Numbered from the stretch's first letter, positions 26,618-36,284 are shown. The stretch is DNA of 64,000 nucleotides from Paraburkholderia acidipaludis NBRC 101816 (GCF_000684975.1 NZ_BAXZ01000003.1:186001-250000); one strand, 5' to 3'. Notes: a model not told the origin generated them from the letters alone. Program-made: numbers and translations.

Positions 26618-26646
26618 AAGATATGCGCGGCGGCCCGGAGTTTCAA
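26618..26646 (-). promoter_or_regulatory. Sigma-70-type promoter for the BI-1 family gene
   Basis: On the minus strand TTGAAA (26646-26641) and TATCTT (26623-26618) are separated by exactly 17 bases. They match the consensus at five and four of six positions. The predicted leader is about 57 bases. Confidence 0.6.
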
Positions 26647-26806
26647 CAGGATGCCACGCGACTTCCGGTATGGTTACGAAGCCTAAGCGGTCATTCTTAA
26701 GCCTTGCTGAAAGGCTGGCGGAGCGGTTTTGCGCCCGGCTTCATACCCGTTCGGCCAGGCTTGCCGGCCAATGAGGGTCCAATCGCAATCATACATGGGA
26801 ACATGC

Positions 26807-26812
26807 TACAAT
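26807..26812 (+). promoter_or_regulatory. Candidate -10 element for ndk
   Basis: TACAAT matches the consensus at five of six positions and predicts a leader of about 40 bases. The -35 region is weak. Confidence 0.45.
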
Positions 26813-26858
26813 TGACGATTCGTTTGGATTTGTAACCTCTTAATTTTCTGGAGTTTTT

Positions 26859-27284
26859 ATGGCGATCGAACGCACCCTGTCGATTATCAAGCCGGACGCA
26901 GTGGCGAAGAACGTGATCGGCCAGATCTACAGCCGCTTCGAGAACGCTGGCCTGAAGATCATTGCCGCCCGCATGGTTCACCTCTCGCGCGCCGACGCCG
27001 AGAAGTTCTATGCTGTTCACGCTGCACGCCCGTTCTTCAAGGATCTCGTCGACTTCATGATCTCGGGCCCCGTGATGGTGCAGGCTCTGGAAGGCGAGAA
27101 CGCTATCCTGAAGAATCGCGAACTGATGGGCGCGACCGACCCGAAGAAGGCCGAGAAGGGCACGATCCGCGCCGACTTCGCCGACAGCATCGACGCGAAC
27201 GCCGTGCACGGCTCGGACGCGCCGGAAACGGCTGCCGTGGAAGTCGCGTTCTTCTTCCCGCAAGTCAACGTCTACTCGCGCTAA
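26859..27284 (+). CDS. ndk: Nucleoside diphosphate kinase
   Basis: Transfers the gamma phosphate of ATP to other nucleoside diphosphates through a phosphohistidine. The product is 141 residues. It starts ERTLSIIKPDAV, and the catalytic His is in NAVHGSD near residue 115. The gene sits upstream of rlmN, the usual beta-proteobacterial order. Confidence 0.98.
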   Translation: MAIERTLSIIKPDAVAKNVIGQIYSRFENAGLKIIAARMVHLSRADAEKFYAVHAARPFFKDLVDFMISGPVMVQALEGENAILKNRELMGATDPKKAEKGTIRADFADSIDANAVHGSDAPETAAVEVAFFFPQVNVYSR

Positions 27285-27427
27285 GCGGGCGACGTCAGCA
27301 GCATCCAGGTCGCGAGCGGCAATGGCGTTCATCCCGGTCCCGGGCATTCGTTCCGAAGTCCCGCAAGGGTCCCGGAAGCTGCACCGTGGCCCGGCGAACG
27401 CGCTCTCGCGCTGAAGGCAGGATTGAT

Positions 27428-28582
27428 ATGACGAGCAGTTCCACCGTCAACCTTCTCGATCTCGACGCCGAGGGGCTCGTCGCATACTGCGAGAGCCTCG
27501 GCGAGAAGCCGTTTCGCGCCAAACAGCTGCAACGCTGGATCCATCAGTACAACGCCGCCGATTTCGACGGCATGACGGATCTGGCGAAATCGCTGCGCGA
27601 AAAGCTCAAAGGGCGCGCCACCATCGGCATGCCGGGCATAGTCAGCGATCACGTCTCGGCCGACGGCACGCGCAAGTGGCTCGTCGACATGGGCAACGGC
27701 AACGCCGTGGAAACCGTGTTCATCCCCGAAGAGACGCGCGGCACGCTGTGCGTGTCCTCGCAGGCGGGGTGCGCGGTCAACTGCCGGTTCTGTTCCACCG
27801 GCAAGCAAGGATTCTCACGCAACCTCACGACCGCCGAGATCATCGGCCAGCTGCGCATGGCGGAATTCGCGCTGCGCGCTTCGCTGCTGGGAGTCGAGGG
27901 CGGCCGGGCGACCGGCGGCGAGGGCAAGGGCGAGCGCGTCATCACGAACGTCGTGATGATGGGCATGGGCGAGCCGCTCCTGAACTACGACGCGGTCGTG
28001 CCCGCGCTGCGCCTGATGCTCGACGACAACGCCTACGGCCTGTCGCGCCGGCGCGTCACGCTTTCGACCTCGGGTGTCGTGCCGATGATGGACCGCCTGG
28101 GCGCCGAGCTGCCCGTGGCGCTCGCCGTTTCGCTGCACGCGCCGAACGACGCGCTGCGCGACGAGCTCGTGCCGCTGAACCGCAAGTACCCGCTGCGCGA
28201 GCTGATGGCGGCCTGCCGGCGTTATCTGGAAGTCGCGCCGCGCGACTTCATCACGTTCGAGTACTGCATGCTCGACGGCGTCAACGACACGGAAAAGCAC
28301 GCGCGCGAATTGCTCGCAGTGACGCGTGACGTTCCGTGCAAATTCAATTTGATCCCGTTCAATCCATTCCCCGAATCGGGCTTGCTGCGCTCGAAACCGG
28401 AGGCGATCAAGCGTTTCGCGCAAATCCTGATGGATGCGGGCGTCGTGACGACCGTGCGCAAGACGCGCGGCGACGACATCGATGCGGCCTGCGGGCAGCT
28501 CGCGGGCGAGGTGAAGGACCGCACACGCCTCGCCGAGCGCACGGCGCGCAAGATCATAGAAGTGAGACCGGTGCAGCACTGA
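27428..28582 (+). CDS. rlmN: Dual-specificity 23S rRNA/tRNA (adenine-C2)-methyltransferase RlmN
   Basis: Radical-SAM enzyme that methylates A2503 of 23S rRNA and A37 of some tRNAs. The product is 384 residues from the ATG at 27428. The CxxxCxxC cluster is CAVNCRFC near residue 117. GMGEPLLNY and the catalytic-Cys region near the C-terminus (TVRKTRGDDIDAACGQL) are intact. It follows ndk and leads toward rodZ and ispG. Confidence 0.96.
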   Translation: MTSSSTVNLLDLDAEGLVAYCESLGEKPFRAKQLQRWIHQYNAADFDGMTDLAKSLREKLKGRATIGMPGIVSDHVSADGTRKWLVDMGNGNAVETVFIPEETRGTLCVSSQAGCAVNCRFCSTGKQGFSRNLTTAEIIGQLRMAEFALRASLLGVEGGRATGGEGKGERVITNVVMMGMGEPLLNYDAVVPALRLMLDDNAYGLSRRRVTLSTSGVVPMMDRLGAELPVALAVSLHAPNDALRDELVPLNRKYPLRELMAACRRYLEVAPRDFITFEYCMLDGVNDTEKHARELLAVTRDVPCKFNLIPFNPFPESGLLRSKPEAIKRFAQILMDAGVVTTVRKTRGDDIDAACGQLAGEVKDRTRLAERTARKIIEVRPVQH

Positions 28583-28702
28583 ATGCACCGGCAGTGGGAG
28601 AGCCGGGACGAACGCACGGGGGACGCGTCGTCATCGGTTGTATTGAAAAGTAAGTTGCAGAAGCGATCGGAAGCGGCACAGACGCCGCGCATTTTGTTAT
28701 AA
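28583..28702 (+). CDS. Possible small ORF directly after rlmN
   Basis: A 39-codon frame begins with an ATG abutting the rlmN TGA and ends in TAA at 28702. The product is hydrophilic and I recognise no family. It has no separate ribosome site and could only be expressed by translational coupling. In several beta-proteobacteria this position holds the pilus-biogenesis TPR gene pilW/pilF, which is not present here. It may be non-coding. Confidence 0.2.
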   Translation: MHRQWESRDERTGDASSSVVLKSKLQKRSEAAQTPRILL

Positions 28703-28789
28703 ACGATCTGCGAATCGGGGCGGGGCGCCAGAACAGGCGCCGGCCCGGCCGGTTCCAGGATAGAAAAGAATCGACGCAAGGATTTAGGG

Positions 28790-29917
28790 ATGAGCGAGCC
28801 GCAGCACCCTTTCGGTACAGACACCAACGCAGGTCGTCCGGCGCCTGGTGGCGCGCCGTCGCCGGTGCAGCCGGTGCCCGATACGCTGGCTGCGGCGGGC
28901 GCGCGTCTCGCGCAGCTGCGTGAAGCGAAGGGGTGGTCGGTCGAGGACGTCTCGGCCCGCCTGAAAGTGGCGGTGAACAAGCTGCGCGCGCTCGAGGCAG
29001 GTGATCTCTCCCAGTTGCCCGATACCACCTTCGCGCTCGGCGTAGTGCGCAGCTACGCGAGGATGCTCGGCGCCGATCCCGCGCCGTTTTCGCAGGCGCT
29101 GCGCCAGGAGCGCGGCGTGCCGCAGCCGGATCTGTCGATGCCGGCTTCGGCCGGGGCGGACTTGCCGCGCGGCGGCCGTGTGTCGCTCACGCTCGGCGGC
29201 AGCGGGGCACCGCGCCGCCGTTCGTGGCTGTGGGGCGTGGCGGCGGTCATCGTCGCCGTGATTGCGCTTGCCATGTGGCACACCAACAGCGGCGAGTCGT
29301 CGGCCTGGTTTGCGCGCCTGAAGGCGATGGCTAACGGCGCGGCCGCCCAGCCCAACGCGGCGTCCTCGACGGTCACCGAGGGTCAGACCGCGGGCGCCCA
29401 AGGGGCATCGGCGGCCCAGGGCGATCAGTCGGCAGCGCCGGCCGACGAGGCGGCGAGCGAGGCGATCGCTTCGGGTACCGAGACGAATGCGCCGTCGGAT
29501 GTCGCGCCGGCGGCGGCAGGCAGCGCGCCGCAGGCCGTGCCGAGCGCGCCAGCCGCAGTGGCGCCGGCCAGCGCGCCGGCCGCGGCGCAACCGGCTGCGG
29601 CAAGCACGCCAGCGGCGACGACAGCGGCGGCTGCGCAGTCCGCCTCATTGCCCGACGCGACGGGTGCGGACACCTCGACCTTCGCGATCCGCGTGACGCA
29701 GGACACCTGGGTCAATGTGCGCCAGAAGGACGGCAAGGAAGTGTTTTCCGGCTTGATCCACGGCAGCGACGCGCGCGAGATCACGGGCATCGAGCCGCTT
29801 AAGATTACGGTGGGCAACAAGGCCGGCATCGAGTCGATGACCATCGACGGCCAGCCGGTGGATGCGTCGAAGTACGCGTCGGCGCGCGGCAACGTGGCGC
29901 GCTTCGTGCTGCCCTGA
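28790..29917 (+). CDS. rodZ: RodZ-like cytoskeletal helix-turn-helix membrane protein
   Basis: Bitopic inner-membrane protein that couples MreB to the cell-wall elongation machinery. The product is 375 residues. A cytoplasmic helix-turn-helix domain spans about residues 30-100 (LREAKGWSVEDVSARLKV). A membrane helix near residues 145-163 (WLWGVAAVIVAVIALAMW) follows. An Ala/Pro/Ser-rich linker of about 100 residues leads to a C-terminal DUF4115 domain (WVNVRQKDGKEVFSGL). AAGGA lies just before the ATG. Confidence 0.9.
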   Translation: MSEPQHPFGTDTNAGRPAPGGAPSPVQPVPDTLAAAGARLAQLREAKGWSVEDVSARLKVAVNKLRALEAGDLSQLPDTTFALGVVRSYARMLGADPAPFSQALRQERGVPQPDLSMPASAGADLPRGGRVSLTLGGSGAPRRRSWLWGVAAVIVAVIALAMWHTNSGESSAWFARLKAMANGAAAQPNAASSTVTEGQTAGAQGASAAQGDQSAAPADEAASEAIASGTETNAPSDVAPAAAGSAPQAVPSAPAAVAPASAPAAAQPAAASTPAATTAAAAQSASLPDATGADTSTFAIRVTQDTWVNVRQKDGKEVFSGLIHGSDAREITGIEPLKITVGNKAGIESMTIDGQPVDASKYASARGNVARFVLP

Positions 29918-29931
29918 TCAAGACATGGCAT

Positions 29932-29967
29932 GTGTCGCGGCCGGAACTGCCGGCCGCGGCGCTTTTT
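29932..29967 (+). terminator. Intrinsic terminator after rodZ
   Basis: The stem pairs 29932-29944 with 29950-29962, including two G-T pairs, around AACTG and is followed by five T. It separates rodZ from ispG, which are contiguous genes. Confidence 0.8.
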
Positions 29968-30018
29968 CAATTCGCGCGGCGCGAGAGGCGCAAGCCTGCC
30001 GCGGCGCGCGAGGCGTAA

Positions 30019-31350
30019 ATGGGTTTTTCGATGCAAACCGACCAGCAATCTTCGTCCCGCATCAGCCAGATCTGTTCGACTGAACCGGTTCTCGGCGGCC
30101 ACGCGCCGCGCCGCAAATCGCACGGCGTGCATGTGCGCTGGGGCGGCAATCTCGTGACGATCGGCGGCGACGCGCCCGTGCGCGTGCAGTCGATGACGAA
30201 CACCGACACCGCCGACGCGATCGGTACCGCCATCCAGATCAAGGAACTGGCGCAGGCCGGTTCCGAGCTCGTCCGCATTACCGTCAACACGCCCGAAGCG
30301 GCGGCGGCGGTTCCGGCGATTCGCGAGCAGCTCGACCGCATGGGCGTGACCGTGCCGCTCGTCGGCGACTTCCATTACAACGGCCATCTGCTGCTGCGCG
30401 ACTATCCGGGCTGCGCCGAGTCGCTCTCGAAGTACCGCATCAACCCGGGCAACGTCGGCCAGGGCGCGAAGCGCGACACGCAGTTCGCGCAGATGATCGA
30501 AGCGGCCGCGAAGTACGACAAGCCGGTGCGCATTGGCGTGAACTGGGGCAGTCTCGACCAGGATCTGCTGGCGAGGATGATGGACGAGAACGGCGCGCGC
30601 AGCGAGCCGTGGGAAGCGCAGAGCGTGATGTACGAGGCGCTGATCCAGTCGGCCATCGGCTCGGCCGAGCGCGCCGTTGAACTGGGCCTCGGCCGCGACA
30701 AGATCATCCTGTCGTGCAAGGTGAGCGGCGTGCAGGACCTGATCGCCGTCTATCAGGAACTCGCGAAGCGCTGTGATTTCGCGCTGCACCTCGGTCTGAC
30801 CGAGGCGGGTATGGGCTCGAAGGGCATCGTCGCTTCGACGGCGGCGCTTTCCGTGCTGCTGCAGCAGGGCATCGGCGACACGATCCGTATTTCGCTCACG
30901 CCGGAGCCGGGCGCGCCGCGCACCGGCGAAGTCGTGGTCGGCCAGGAAATCCTGCAGACGATGGGGCTGCGTTCGTTCACGCCGATGGTCATAGCGTGCC
31001 CGGGCTGCGGCCGCACCACCAGCACGCTGTTCCAGGAACTCGCTTCGCAGATCCAGAACTATCTGCGCGCGCAGATGCCGCTGTGGCGCGACGAGTTCCC
31101 CGGCGTCGAGACGATGAACGTGGCTGTGATGGGCTGCATCGTGAACGGCCCGGGCGAATCGAAGCACGCGAACATCGGCATCAGCCTGCCGGGCTCGGGC
31201 GAAAACCCGGCCGCTCCTGTCTTCATCGACGGCGAGAAGGTGAAGACGCTGCGGGGCGATCATATTGCCCAGGAATTCCAGCAGATCGTGAGCGACTACG
31301 TCGCGCGCAAGTACGGCAAGGCCGAAGCGGGCAACGCAGTTGCCAGCTGA
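30019..31350 (+). CDS. ispG: 4-hydroxy-3-methylbut-2-en-1-yl diphosphate synthase
   Basis: Iron-sulfur enzyme of the MEP isoprenoid pathway; it reduces methylerythritol cyclodiphosphate using flavodoxin or ferredoxin. The product is 443 residues. The cluster ligands are in CPGCGRTT (near residue 332) and CIVNGPGE (near 374). It opens with a short N-terminal extension before HGVHVRWGG. The ATG at 30019 has GAGG six bases upstream. It precedes hisS with a 49-base gap. Confidence 0.96.
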   Translation: MGFSMQTDQQSSSRISQICSTEPVLGGHAPRRKSHGVHVRWGGNLVTIGGDAPVRVQSMTNTDTADAIGTAIQIKELAQAGSELVRITVNTPEAAAAVPAIREQLDRMGVTVPLVGDFHYNGHLLLRDYPGCAESLSKYRINPGNVGQGAKRDTQFAQMIEAAAKYDKPVRIGVNWGSLDQDLLARMMDENGARSEPWEAQSVMYEALIQSAIGSAERAVELGLGRDKIILSCKVSGVQDLIAVYQELAKRCDFALHLGLTEAGMGSKGIVASTAALSVLLQQGIGDTIRISLTPEPGAPRTGEVVVGQEILQTMGLRSFTPMVIACPGCGRTTSTLFQELASQIQNYLRAQMPLWRDEFPGVETMNVAVMGCIVNGPGESKHANIGISLPGSGENPAAPVFIDGEKVKTLRGDHIAQEFQQIVSDYVARKYGKAEAGNAVAS

Positions 31351-31399
31351 GCCGCGCGCCGGACCGTACGCACAACCGAACACCGTCTATCGCAACCAG

Positions 31400-32737
31400 A
31401 TGACTGAACAGAAAAGAAAGCCCGAAAAGCTCACCGGCGTGAAGGGCATGAACGATATCCTGCCGCAGGACGCAGGGCTGTGGGACTTCTTCGAAACCAC
31501 GGTGAAGTCGATGCTCCGTTCGTATGGATACCAGAACATTCGCACGCCGATCGTCGAGCACACGCAGCTTTTCACGCGCGGTATCGGCGAAGTGACGGAC
31601 ATCGTCGAAAAGGAGATGTACAGCTTCACCGACGCGCTCAACGGCGAAAACCTCACGCTGCGTCCGGAAGGCACGGCCGCGGCCGTGCGCGCGTCGATCG
31701 AGCACAACCTGCTCTATGACGGTCCGAAGCGCCTGTGGTATGTCGGTCCGATGTTCCGTCACGAGCGTCCGCAGCGCGGCCGCTATCGCCAGTTCCATCA
31801 GGTGGGCGTGGAAGCGCTGGGCTTCGCGGGCCCCGATGCGGACGCCGAAATCGTCCTGATGTGCCAGCGCCTGTGGGATGACCTTGGCCTCACCGGTATC
31901 AAGCTCGAGATCAACACGCTCGGCGTGGCCGAAGAGCGCGCCGCGCATCGCGTGGAACTGATCAAGTACCTCGAGCAGCACGTCGACGTGCTCGACGAGG
32001 ACGGCAAGCGCCGCCTCTACACGAATCCGTTGCGCGTGCTCGACACCAAGAACCCGGCGTTGCAGGAGATCGCGAACAACGCACCGAAGCTGATCGACTT
32101 CCTCGGCGCAGAGTCGCGCGCCCACTTCGAGGGGCTGCAGCGCATCCTCAAGTCGAACAACATTCCGTTCAAGATCAATCCGCGTCTCGTTCGCGGTCTC
32201 GATTACTACAATCTGACCGTGTTCGAATGGGTGACCGACAAGCTCGGCGCCCAGGGCACGGTCGCGGCGGGTGGCCGCTACGATCCGCTGATCGAGCAAC
32301 TGGGCGGCAAGCCGACGGCTGCATGCGGCTGGGCCATGGGCATCGAGCGCATTCTCGAGCTGCTGAAGGAAGAAGACCTCGTGCCCGAGGACGAAGGTTG
32401 CGACGTCTACGTTGTCCACCAGGGCGAGGCCGCGCGCGAGCAGGCCTTCATCGTGGCCGAGCGTCTGCGCGACACCGGCCTCGACGTGATCCTGCACTGC
32501 AGCGCCGACGGTCAGACCGCGAGCTTCAAGTCGCAGATGAAGCGTGCCGACGCGAGCGGCGCGGCGTTCGCCGTGGTGCTCGGCGAGGACGAGGTGGCGC
32601 AGGGTGTGGTGGGCGTGAAGCCCCTGCGCGGCATGGCCGCCGAGGCGCGCAACGAGCAGCAGACCGTGCCGGTCGAGGACTTGACCGAATATCTGATCAA
32701 TGCGATGGTTGCATCCGCCGAAGACGGCGACGACTGA
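31400..32737 (+). CDS. hisS: Histidine--tRNA ligase
   Basis: Class II synthetase that charges tRNA-His. The product is 445 residues from the ATG at 31400. Visible motifs are GVKGMNDILP at the start, the motif-2 region MFRHERPQRGRYRQFHQ, the histidine-A motif LVRGLDYYNLTVFEW and the motif-3 region GGRYDPLIEQLGG. It sits between ispG and yfgM, the conserved order. Confidence 0.97.
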   Translation: MTEQKRKPEKLTGVKGMNDILPQDAGLWDFFETTVKSMLRSYGYQNIRTPIVEHTQLFTRGIGEVTDIVEKEMYSFTDALNGENLTLRPEGTAAAVRASIEHNLLYDGPKRLWYVGPMFRHERPQRGRYRQFHQVGVEALGFAGPDADAEIVLMCQRLWDDLGLTGIKLEINTLGVAEERAAHRVELIKYLEQHVDVLDEDGKRRLYTNPLRVLDTKNPALQEIANNAPKLIDFLGAESRAHFEGLQRILKSNNIPFKINPRLVRGLDYYNLTVFEWVTDKLGAQGTVAAGGRYDPLIEQLGGKPTAACGWAMGIERILELLKEEDLVPEDEGCDVYVVHQGEAAREQAFIVAERLRDTGLDVILHCSADGQTASFKSQMKRADASGAAFAVVLGEDEVAQGVVGVKPLRGMAAEARNEQQTVPVEDLTEYLINAMVASAEDGDD

Positions 32738-32762
32738 ATAAAGAACAAGGAATCGCTTCGCG

Positions 32763-33392
32763 ATGAGTTACCACGACGAACAGGAATCGATCGAGAGCTT
32801 CAAGGCATGGTGGGCGCAGTGGGGTAATGCCTCCACCTGGATCGTTCTGATTGCCTTGCTCGCCCTCGCCGGATGGAACGGCTGGAATTACTGGCAACGC
32901 CATCAGGCCGCCGAAGCCGCCGTGCTGTACGACCAGGTGCAGCAGGCCGCGAGCGGCAGCGACAAGGCGCTGCTCACGCGCATCGCCTCGGACATGGAAG
33001 ACCGTTTCGGCGGCACGGCTTACGCGCAGATGACGGCGCTGGGCGTCGCGAAGGCGCTCTATATGGCCGGCGACGAAGCGGGCGCGAAGGCGCAGCTGCA
33101 ATGGGCGGCCGACCATGCGAAGGACGACGAATTTCGCCAGATCGCGAAGCTGCGCCTCGCCTCGCTTCTGCTCGACGAGAAGGCCTACGACCAGGGCCTC
33201 GCGCTGATTCCGCAACCCGATTCGGGCCCGTTCAAGGGCATCGTGGCGGACGGCCGCGGCGACCTGCTGGCTGCCGCCGGCAAGCGCGACGACGCGCGCG
33301 CGGCCTACCAGCTTGCACTGGATAGCCTGCCGAAGAGCGATGCGTCCGAGCGTCAGCTGATCCAGTTCAAGCTGGACGCGCTGGGCGGCTAA
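32763..33392 (+). CDS. YfgM-family tetratricopeptide-repeat membrane protein
   Basis: A 209-residue bitopic protein with a membrane helix at about residues 24-45 and periplasmic TPR-like helices. E. coli YfgM associates with PpiD at the Sec translocon and with the Rcs response. The family is recognised by the YHDEQESIESFKAWWAQWG start and by its place between hisS and bamB. AAGGAA lies about 10 bases before the start. Confidence 0.9.
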   Translation: MSYHDEQESIESFKAWWAQWGNASTWIVLIALLALAGWNGWNYWQRHQAAEAAVLYDQVQQAASGSDKALLTRIASDMEDRFGGTAYAQMTALGVAKALYMAGDEAGAKAQLQWAADHAKDDEFRQIAKLRLASLLLDEKAYDQGLALIPQPDSGPFKGIVADGRGDLLAAAGKRDDARAAYQLALDSLPKSDASERQLIQFKLDALGG

Positions 33393-33438
33393 CGCGCAAA
33401 AGCGCCCGTCGGCGAATTCCCATTCAATCCACCCATTC

Positions 33439-34605
33439 ATGCTTCGCTCACCGATGAACCTGCTGAAACGATACGTTGTGCCCGTCGCCTGTGCGATGAC
33501 TGTCCTTGCACTCGCGGCCTGCTCGTCGAGCAAGGACGAGCGCCGCGACCCGGTGCCGCTCACCGAGTTCAAGCCGGTGCTCAACGTCCAGCAGGTATGG
33601 AAGGCGAGTGTCGGCAAGGCTGGCCGCTACCTGTTCTCGCCGGTCGCCGTGGGCGACGCTGTTTATGCGGCGGGCGCGAACGGCTCGGTCGCGAAGTTCG
33701 ACGCGCAGACCGGCAAGGAAATCTGGAAGGTCAAGCTCAAGGACGACCTTTCGGCGGGCGTTGGCAGCGACGGCAACCTGACGGCCGTGGGCGGCCTGAA
33801 GGGCCAGGTCGATGTGCTCGACAACAACGGCAAGCTGCTGTGGCAGGCTACCGCGCCGGGCGAGATCATTTCGCCGCCGCTCGTCGGCAACGGTCTCGTG
33901 ATCGTGCGGACGATCGACGGTCAGATCGTCGCGTTCAACGCGCAGACGGCCGAGCAGAAGTGGGTGTACCGCAACCGCGCGGTGCCGCTCAATCTGCGCG
34001 TGTCGGCCGGCATGACCTTCGCGGGCGATCAGGCCGTGCTGGCGGGCTTCCCGGGCGGCGCGTTCGCGGCGATCAACCTGCAGACGGGCGACGCGTTCTG
34101 GGAAACGCCGGTGTCCTATCCGAAGGGCGTGACCGAGGTCGAGCGCATCAATGACGTGAGCGGGCCGCCCACGCTGATCGGCGCGACGACGTGCGCGGTC
34201 ACGTTCCAGGGCCAGCTTGGCTGCTTCGATGCGAATTCGGGCCGCGCGCTGTGGGAAAAGCCGTTCTCGAGCGTGAGCGGCATTGCCCAGGACGATGCCG
34301 CGGTGGTTGGCGCGGACGACTGGTCGGTCGTGCATGCCTATAGCGTGGCAACGGGCGCGCAGGCGTGGAGTTCGGACAAGCTCAAGAACCGCGACCTGAG
34401 CGTGCCGGTGCTGCTCGGTCACGCCGTCGTGATGGGCGACTATCAGGGTTACGTGCACTTCCTCTCGCTCGACGACGGCAGCTTCGTCTCGCGCGTGAAG
34501 ACCGACGGCAGCCCGATCGTCGCGGCGCCGGTGCTGGCCGGCAACACGCTCGTCGTGCAGACGAAGGACGGCGACCTGTACGGTCTGCGTCCGCAGCAGC
34601 AGTAA
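33439..34605 (+). CDS. bamB: Outer membrane protein assembly factor BamB (lipoprotein)
   Basis: Beta-propeller lipoprotein of the BAM complex. The product is 388 residues, or 383 if it begins at the ATG at 33454. The signal peptide ends in LAAC. Repeated PQQ-like propeller motifs are visible, such as AKFDAQTGKEIWKVKL and CFDANSGRALWEK. The last repeat ends TKDGDLYGLRPQQQ. It lies between yfgM and der, as in E. coli. Confidence 0.94.
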   Translation: MLRSPMNLLKRYVVPVACAMTVLALAACSSSKDERRDPVPLTEFKPVLNVQQVWKASVGKAGRYLFSPVAVGDAVYAAGANGSVAKFDAQTGKEIWKVKLKDDLSAGVGSDGNLTAVGGLKGQVDVLDNNGKLLWQATAPGEIISPPLVGNGLVIVRTIDGQIVAFNAQTAEQKWVYRNRAVPLNLRVSAGMTFAGDQAVLAGFPGGAFAAINLQTGDAFWETPVSYPKGVTEVERINDVSGPPTLIGATTCAVTFQGQLGCFDANSGRALWEKPFSSVSGIAQDDAAVVGADDWSVVHAYSVATGAQAWSSDKLKNRDLSVPVLLGHAVVMGDYQGYVHFLSLDDGSFVSRVKTDGSPIVAAPVLAGNTLVVQTKDGDLYGLRPQQQ

Positions 34606-34946
34606 GCGATGTTCGTTGCGCGAGCCGCCTGAGGGTGACTCGCCGAAACTTCGCAGAGCTTCATCGACGATCAGGGCGCGCCGGCAAGGCCGGGCGTCGC
34701 CCTCCCAAGGCCGGCTCAAGCCGGCCGCGCGCGTTTTGAACGGCGCAACAGTCGCGGGCGGCGACTTCGTTCCATCCGCTTTCCGGGCAAACGCCCGACA
34801 TTTCGGGTCCGCTGGCCCGTACGCCGGGCTCGGGCATCGCGCCCGTTTCGTGATAATTTGCAACCGATGCCACCCTGCAGGCGCAGGGCGTTGCTGCGCG
34901 GCGTGCCGGACTTTCCGGCGTCGCGCCTTACCGTAGAAAAGATCAG
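34606..34946. other. bamB-der intergenic region
   Basis: A 341-base gap without a convincing gene. GGCCGGC (34709-34715) and GCCGGCC (34720-34726) form a stem followed a few bases later by TTTT, a weak terminator for bamB. A TGATAATTTG sequence at 34851-34860 is a possible promoter for der, leaving a leader of about 80 bases. Nothing else can be assigned. Confidence 0.55.
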
Positions 34947-36284
34947 ATGAAACCCGTAATCGCCCTCGTCGGGCGCCCCAATGTGGGGAAATCCACGCTG
35001 TTCAACCGGCTCACCCGCTCGCGCGACGCGCTGGTGGCCGACCTGCCTGGCCTCACGCGCGATCGCCACTACGGCGAGGGGCGGGTGGGCGAGCGTCCAT
35101 ACCTCGTGGTCGATACCGGCGGCTTCGAGCCCGTCGCGAAAGACGGCATCCTGCACGAGATGGCGCGCCAGACGCGCCAGGCCGTGGAAGAGGCGGACAT
35201 CGTCGTGTTCATCTGTGACGGACGCAACGGCCTCGCGCCCCAGGACAAGCATATCGCCGACTACCTGCGCAAGACGGGCCGCCCGATCTTCCTCGTGATC
35301 AACAAGGCCGAAGGCATGAAGTACACGTCGGTTGCGGCGGACTTCTACGAGCTGGGTCTCGGCGACCCGCGCGCGATTTCGGCCGCGCACGGCGACGGCG
35401 TGACCGAGATGATCAGCGAAGCGCTCGATCAGGCCTACGCCGACCAGCCCGAGGAAAGTGAAGAGGACGCCGAAAAGCATGGCGTGAAAATCGCGATCGT
35501 GGGGCGCCCGAACGTCGGCAAGTCGACGCTCGTGAACACGCTGCTCGGCGAGGACCGCGTGATCGCCTTCGATATGCCGGGCACGACGCGCGACTCGATC
35601 TATATCGACTTCGAGCGCGGCGGCAAGAAGTACACGCTCATCGACACGGCCGGTTTGCGCCGCCGCGGCAAGGTGTTCGAGGCCATCGAAAAATTTTCGG
35701 TGGTGAAGACGCTGCAGTCGATCTCGGATGCCAACGTCGTGATCCTGATGCTGGACGCGCATCAGGAGATTTCCGACCAGGACGCGCACATCGCGGGCTT
35801 CGTGGTGGAGCAGGGCCGTGCGCTCGTGGTGGCCGTGAACAAGTGGGACGGTCTCGACGAACACGCGCGCGAGCAGATCAAGCACCACCTGCAGCGCAAG
35901 CTGAAGTTCCTCGAATTCGCGAAGTTCCACTTCATTTCGGCGACGGAGAAGTTCGGCATCGGCGCGCTGATGCGCTCGGTCGACGCCGCCTATGCCGCGG
36001 CGATGGCGAAGCTGCCCACGCCGAAGCTCACGCGCGCGCTCATCGACGCGGTGGAGTTCCAGCAGCCGCGTCGCCGCGGCCCGGTGCGGCCGAAGCTGCG
36101 CTATGCGCACCAGGGGGGGCAGAACCCGCCCATCATCGTGATCCACGGCAACGCGCTCGATGCGGTCACGGAAACCTACAAGCGTTATCTGGAGAACCGT
36201 TTCCGGGAAACTTTCTCGCTGACCGGGACTCCATTGCGCATAGAGTTTCGTTCCTCGACGAATCCCTACACTGACAAAAGCTGA
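34947..36284 (+). CDS. der: Ribosome biogenesis GTPase Der (EngA)
   Basis: Double-GTPase needed for 50S subunit maturation. The product is 445 residues. Two tandem G domains each have GRPNVGKST, at about residues 8-16 and 185-193. The later GTP-binding motifs DLPGLT, DMPGTTRDS, NKAEG and NKWDG are present. A C-terminal KH-like domain (RPKLRYAHQGG) follows. It lies between bamB and hfq. Confidence 0.97.
   Translation: MKPVIALVGRPNVGKSTLFNRLTRSRDALVADLPGLTRDRHYGEGRVGERPYLVVDTGGFEPVAKDGILHEMARQTRQAVEEADIVVFICDGRNGLAPQDKHIADYLRKTGRPIFLVINKAEGMKYTSVAADFYELGLGDPRAISAAHGDGVTEMISEALDQAYADQPEESEEDAEKHGVKIAIVGRPNVGKSTLVNTLLGEDRVIAFDMPGTTRDSIYIDFERGGKKYTLIDTAGLRRRGKVFEAIEKFSVVKTLQSISDANVVILMLDAHQEISDQDAHIAGFVVEQGRALVVAVNKWDGLDEHAREQIKHHLQRKLKFLEFAKFHFISATEKFGIGALMRSVDAAYAAAMAKLPTPKLTRALIDAVEFQQPRRRGPVRPKLRYAHQGGQNPPIIVIHGNALDAVTETYKRYLENRFRETFSLTGTPLRIEFRSSTNPYTDKS

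Larger units (their letters stand above)
26554..26858. other. Divergent BI-1/ndk intergenic region
   Basis: A 305-base gap with no gene. It holds the minus-strand promoter at 26618-26646 and the candidate ndk -10 element TACAAT at 26807-26812 on the plus strand, about 46 bases before the ndk start. The part between them shows nothing I can assign. Confidence 0.6.

Noticed and set aside
26697..27347. Minus-strand 216-codon frame antisense to ndk
   Set aside because: Antisense mirror of a certain gene; no independent features.
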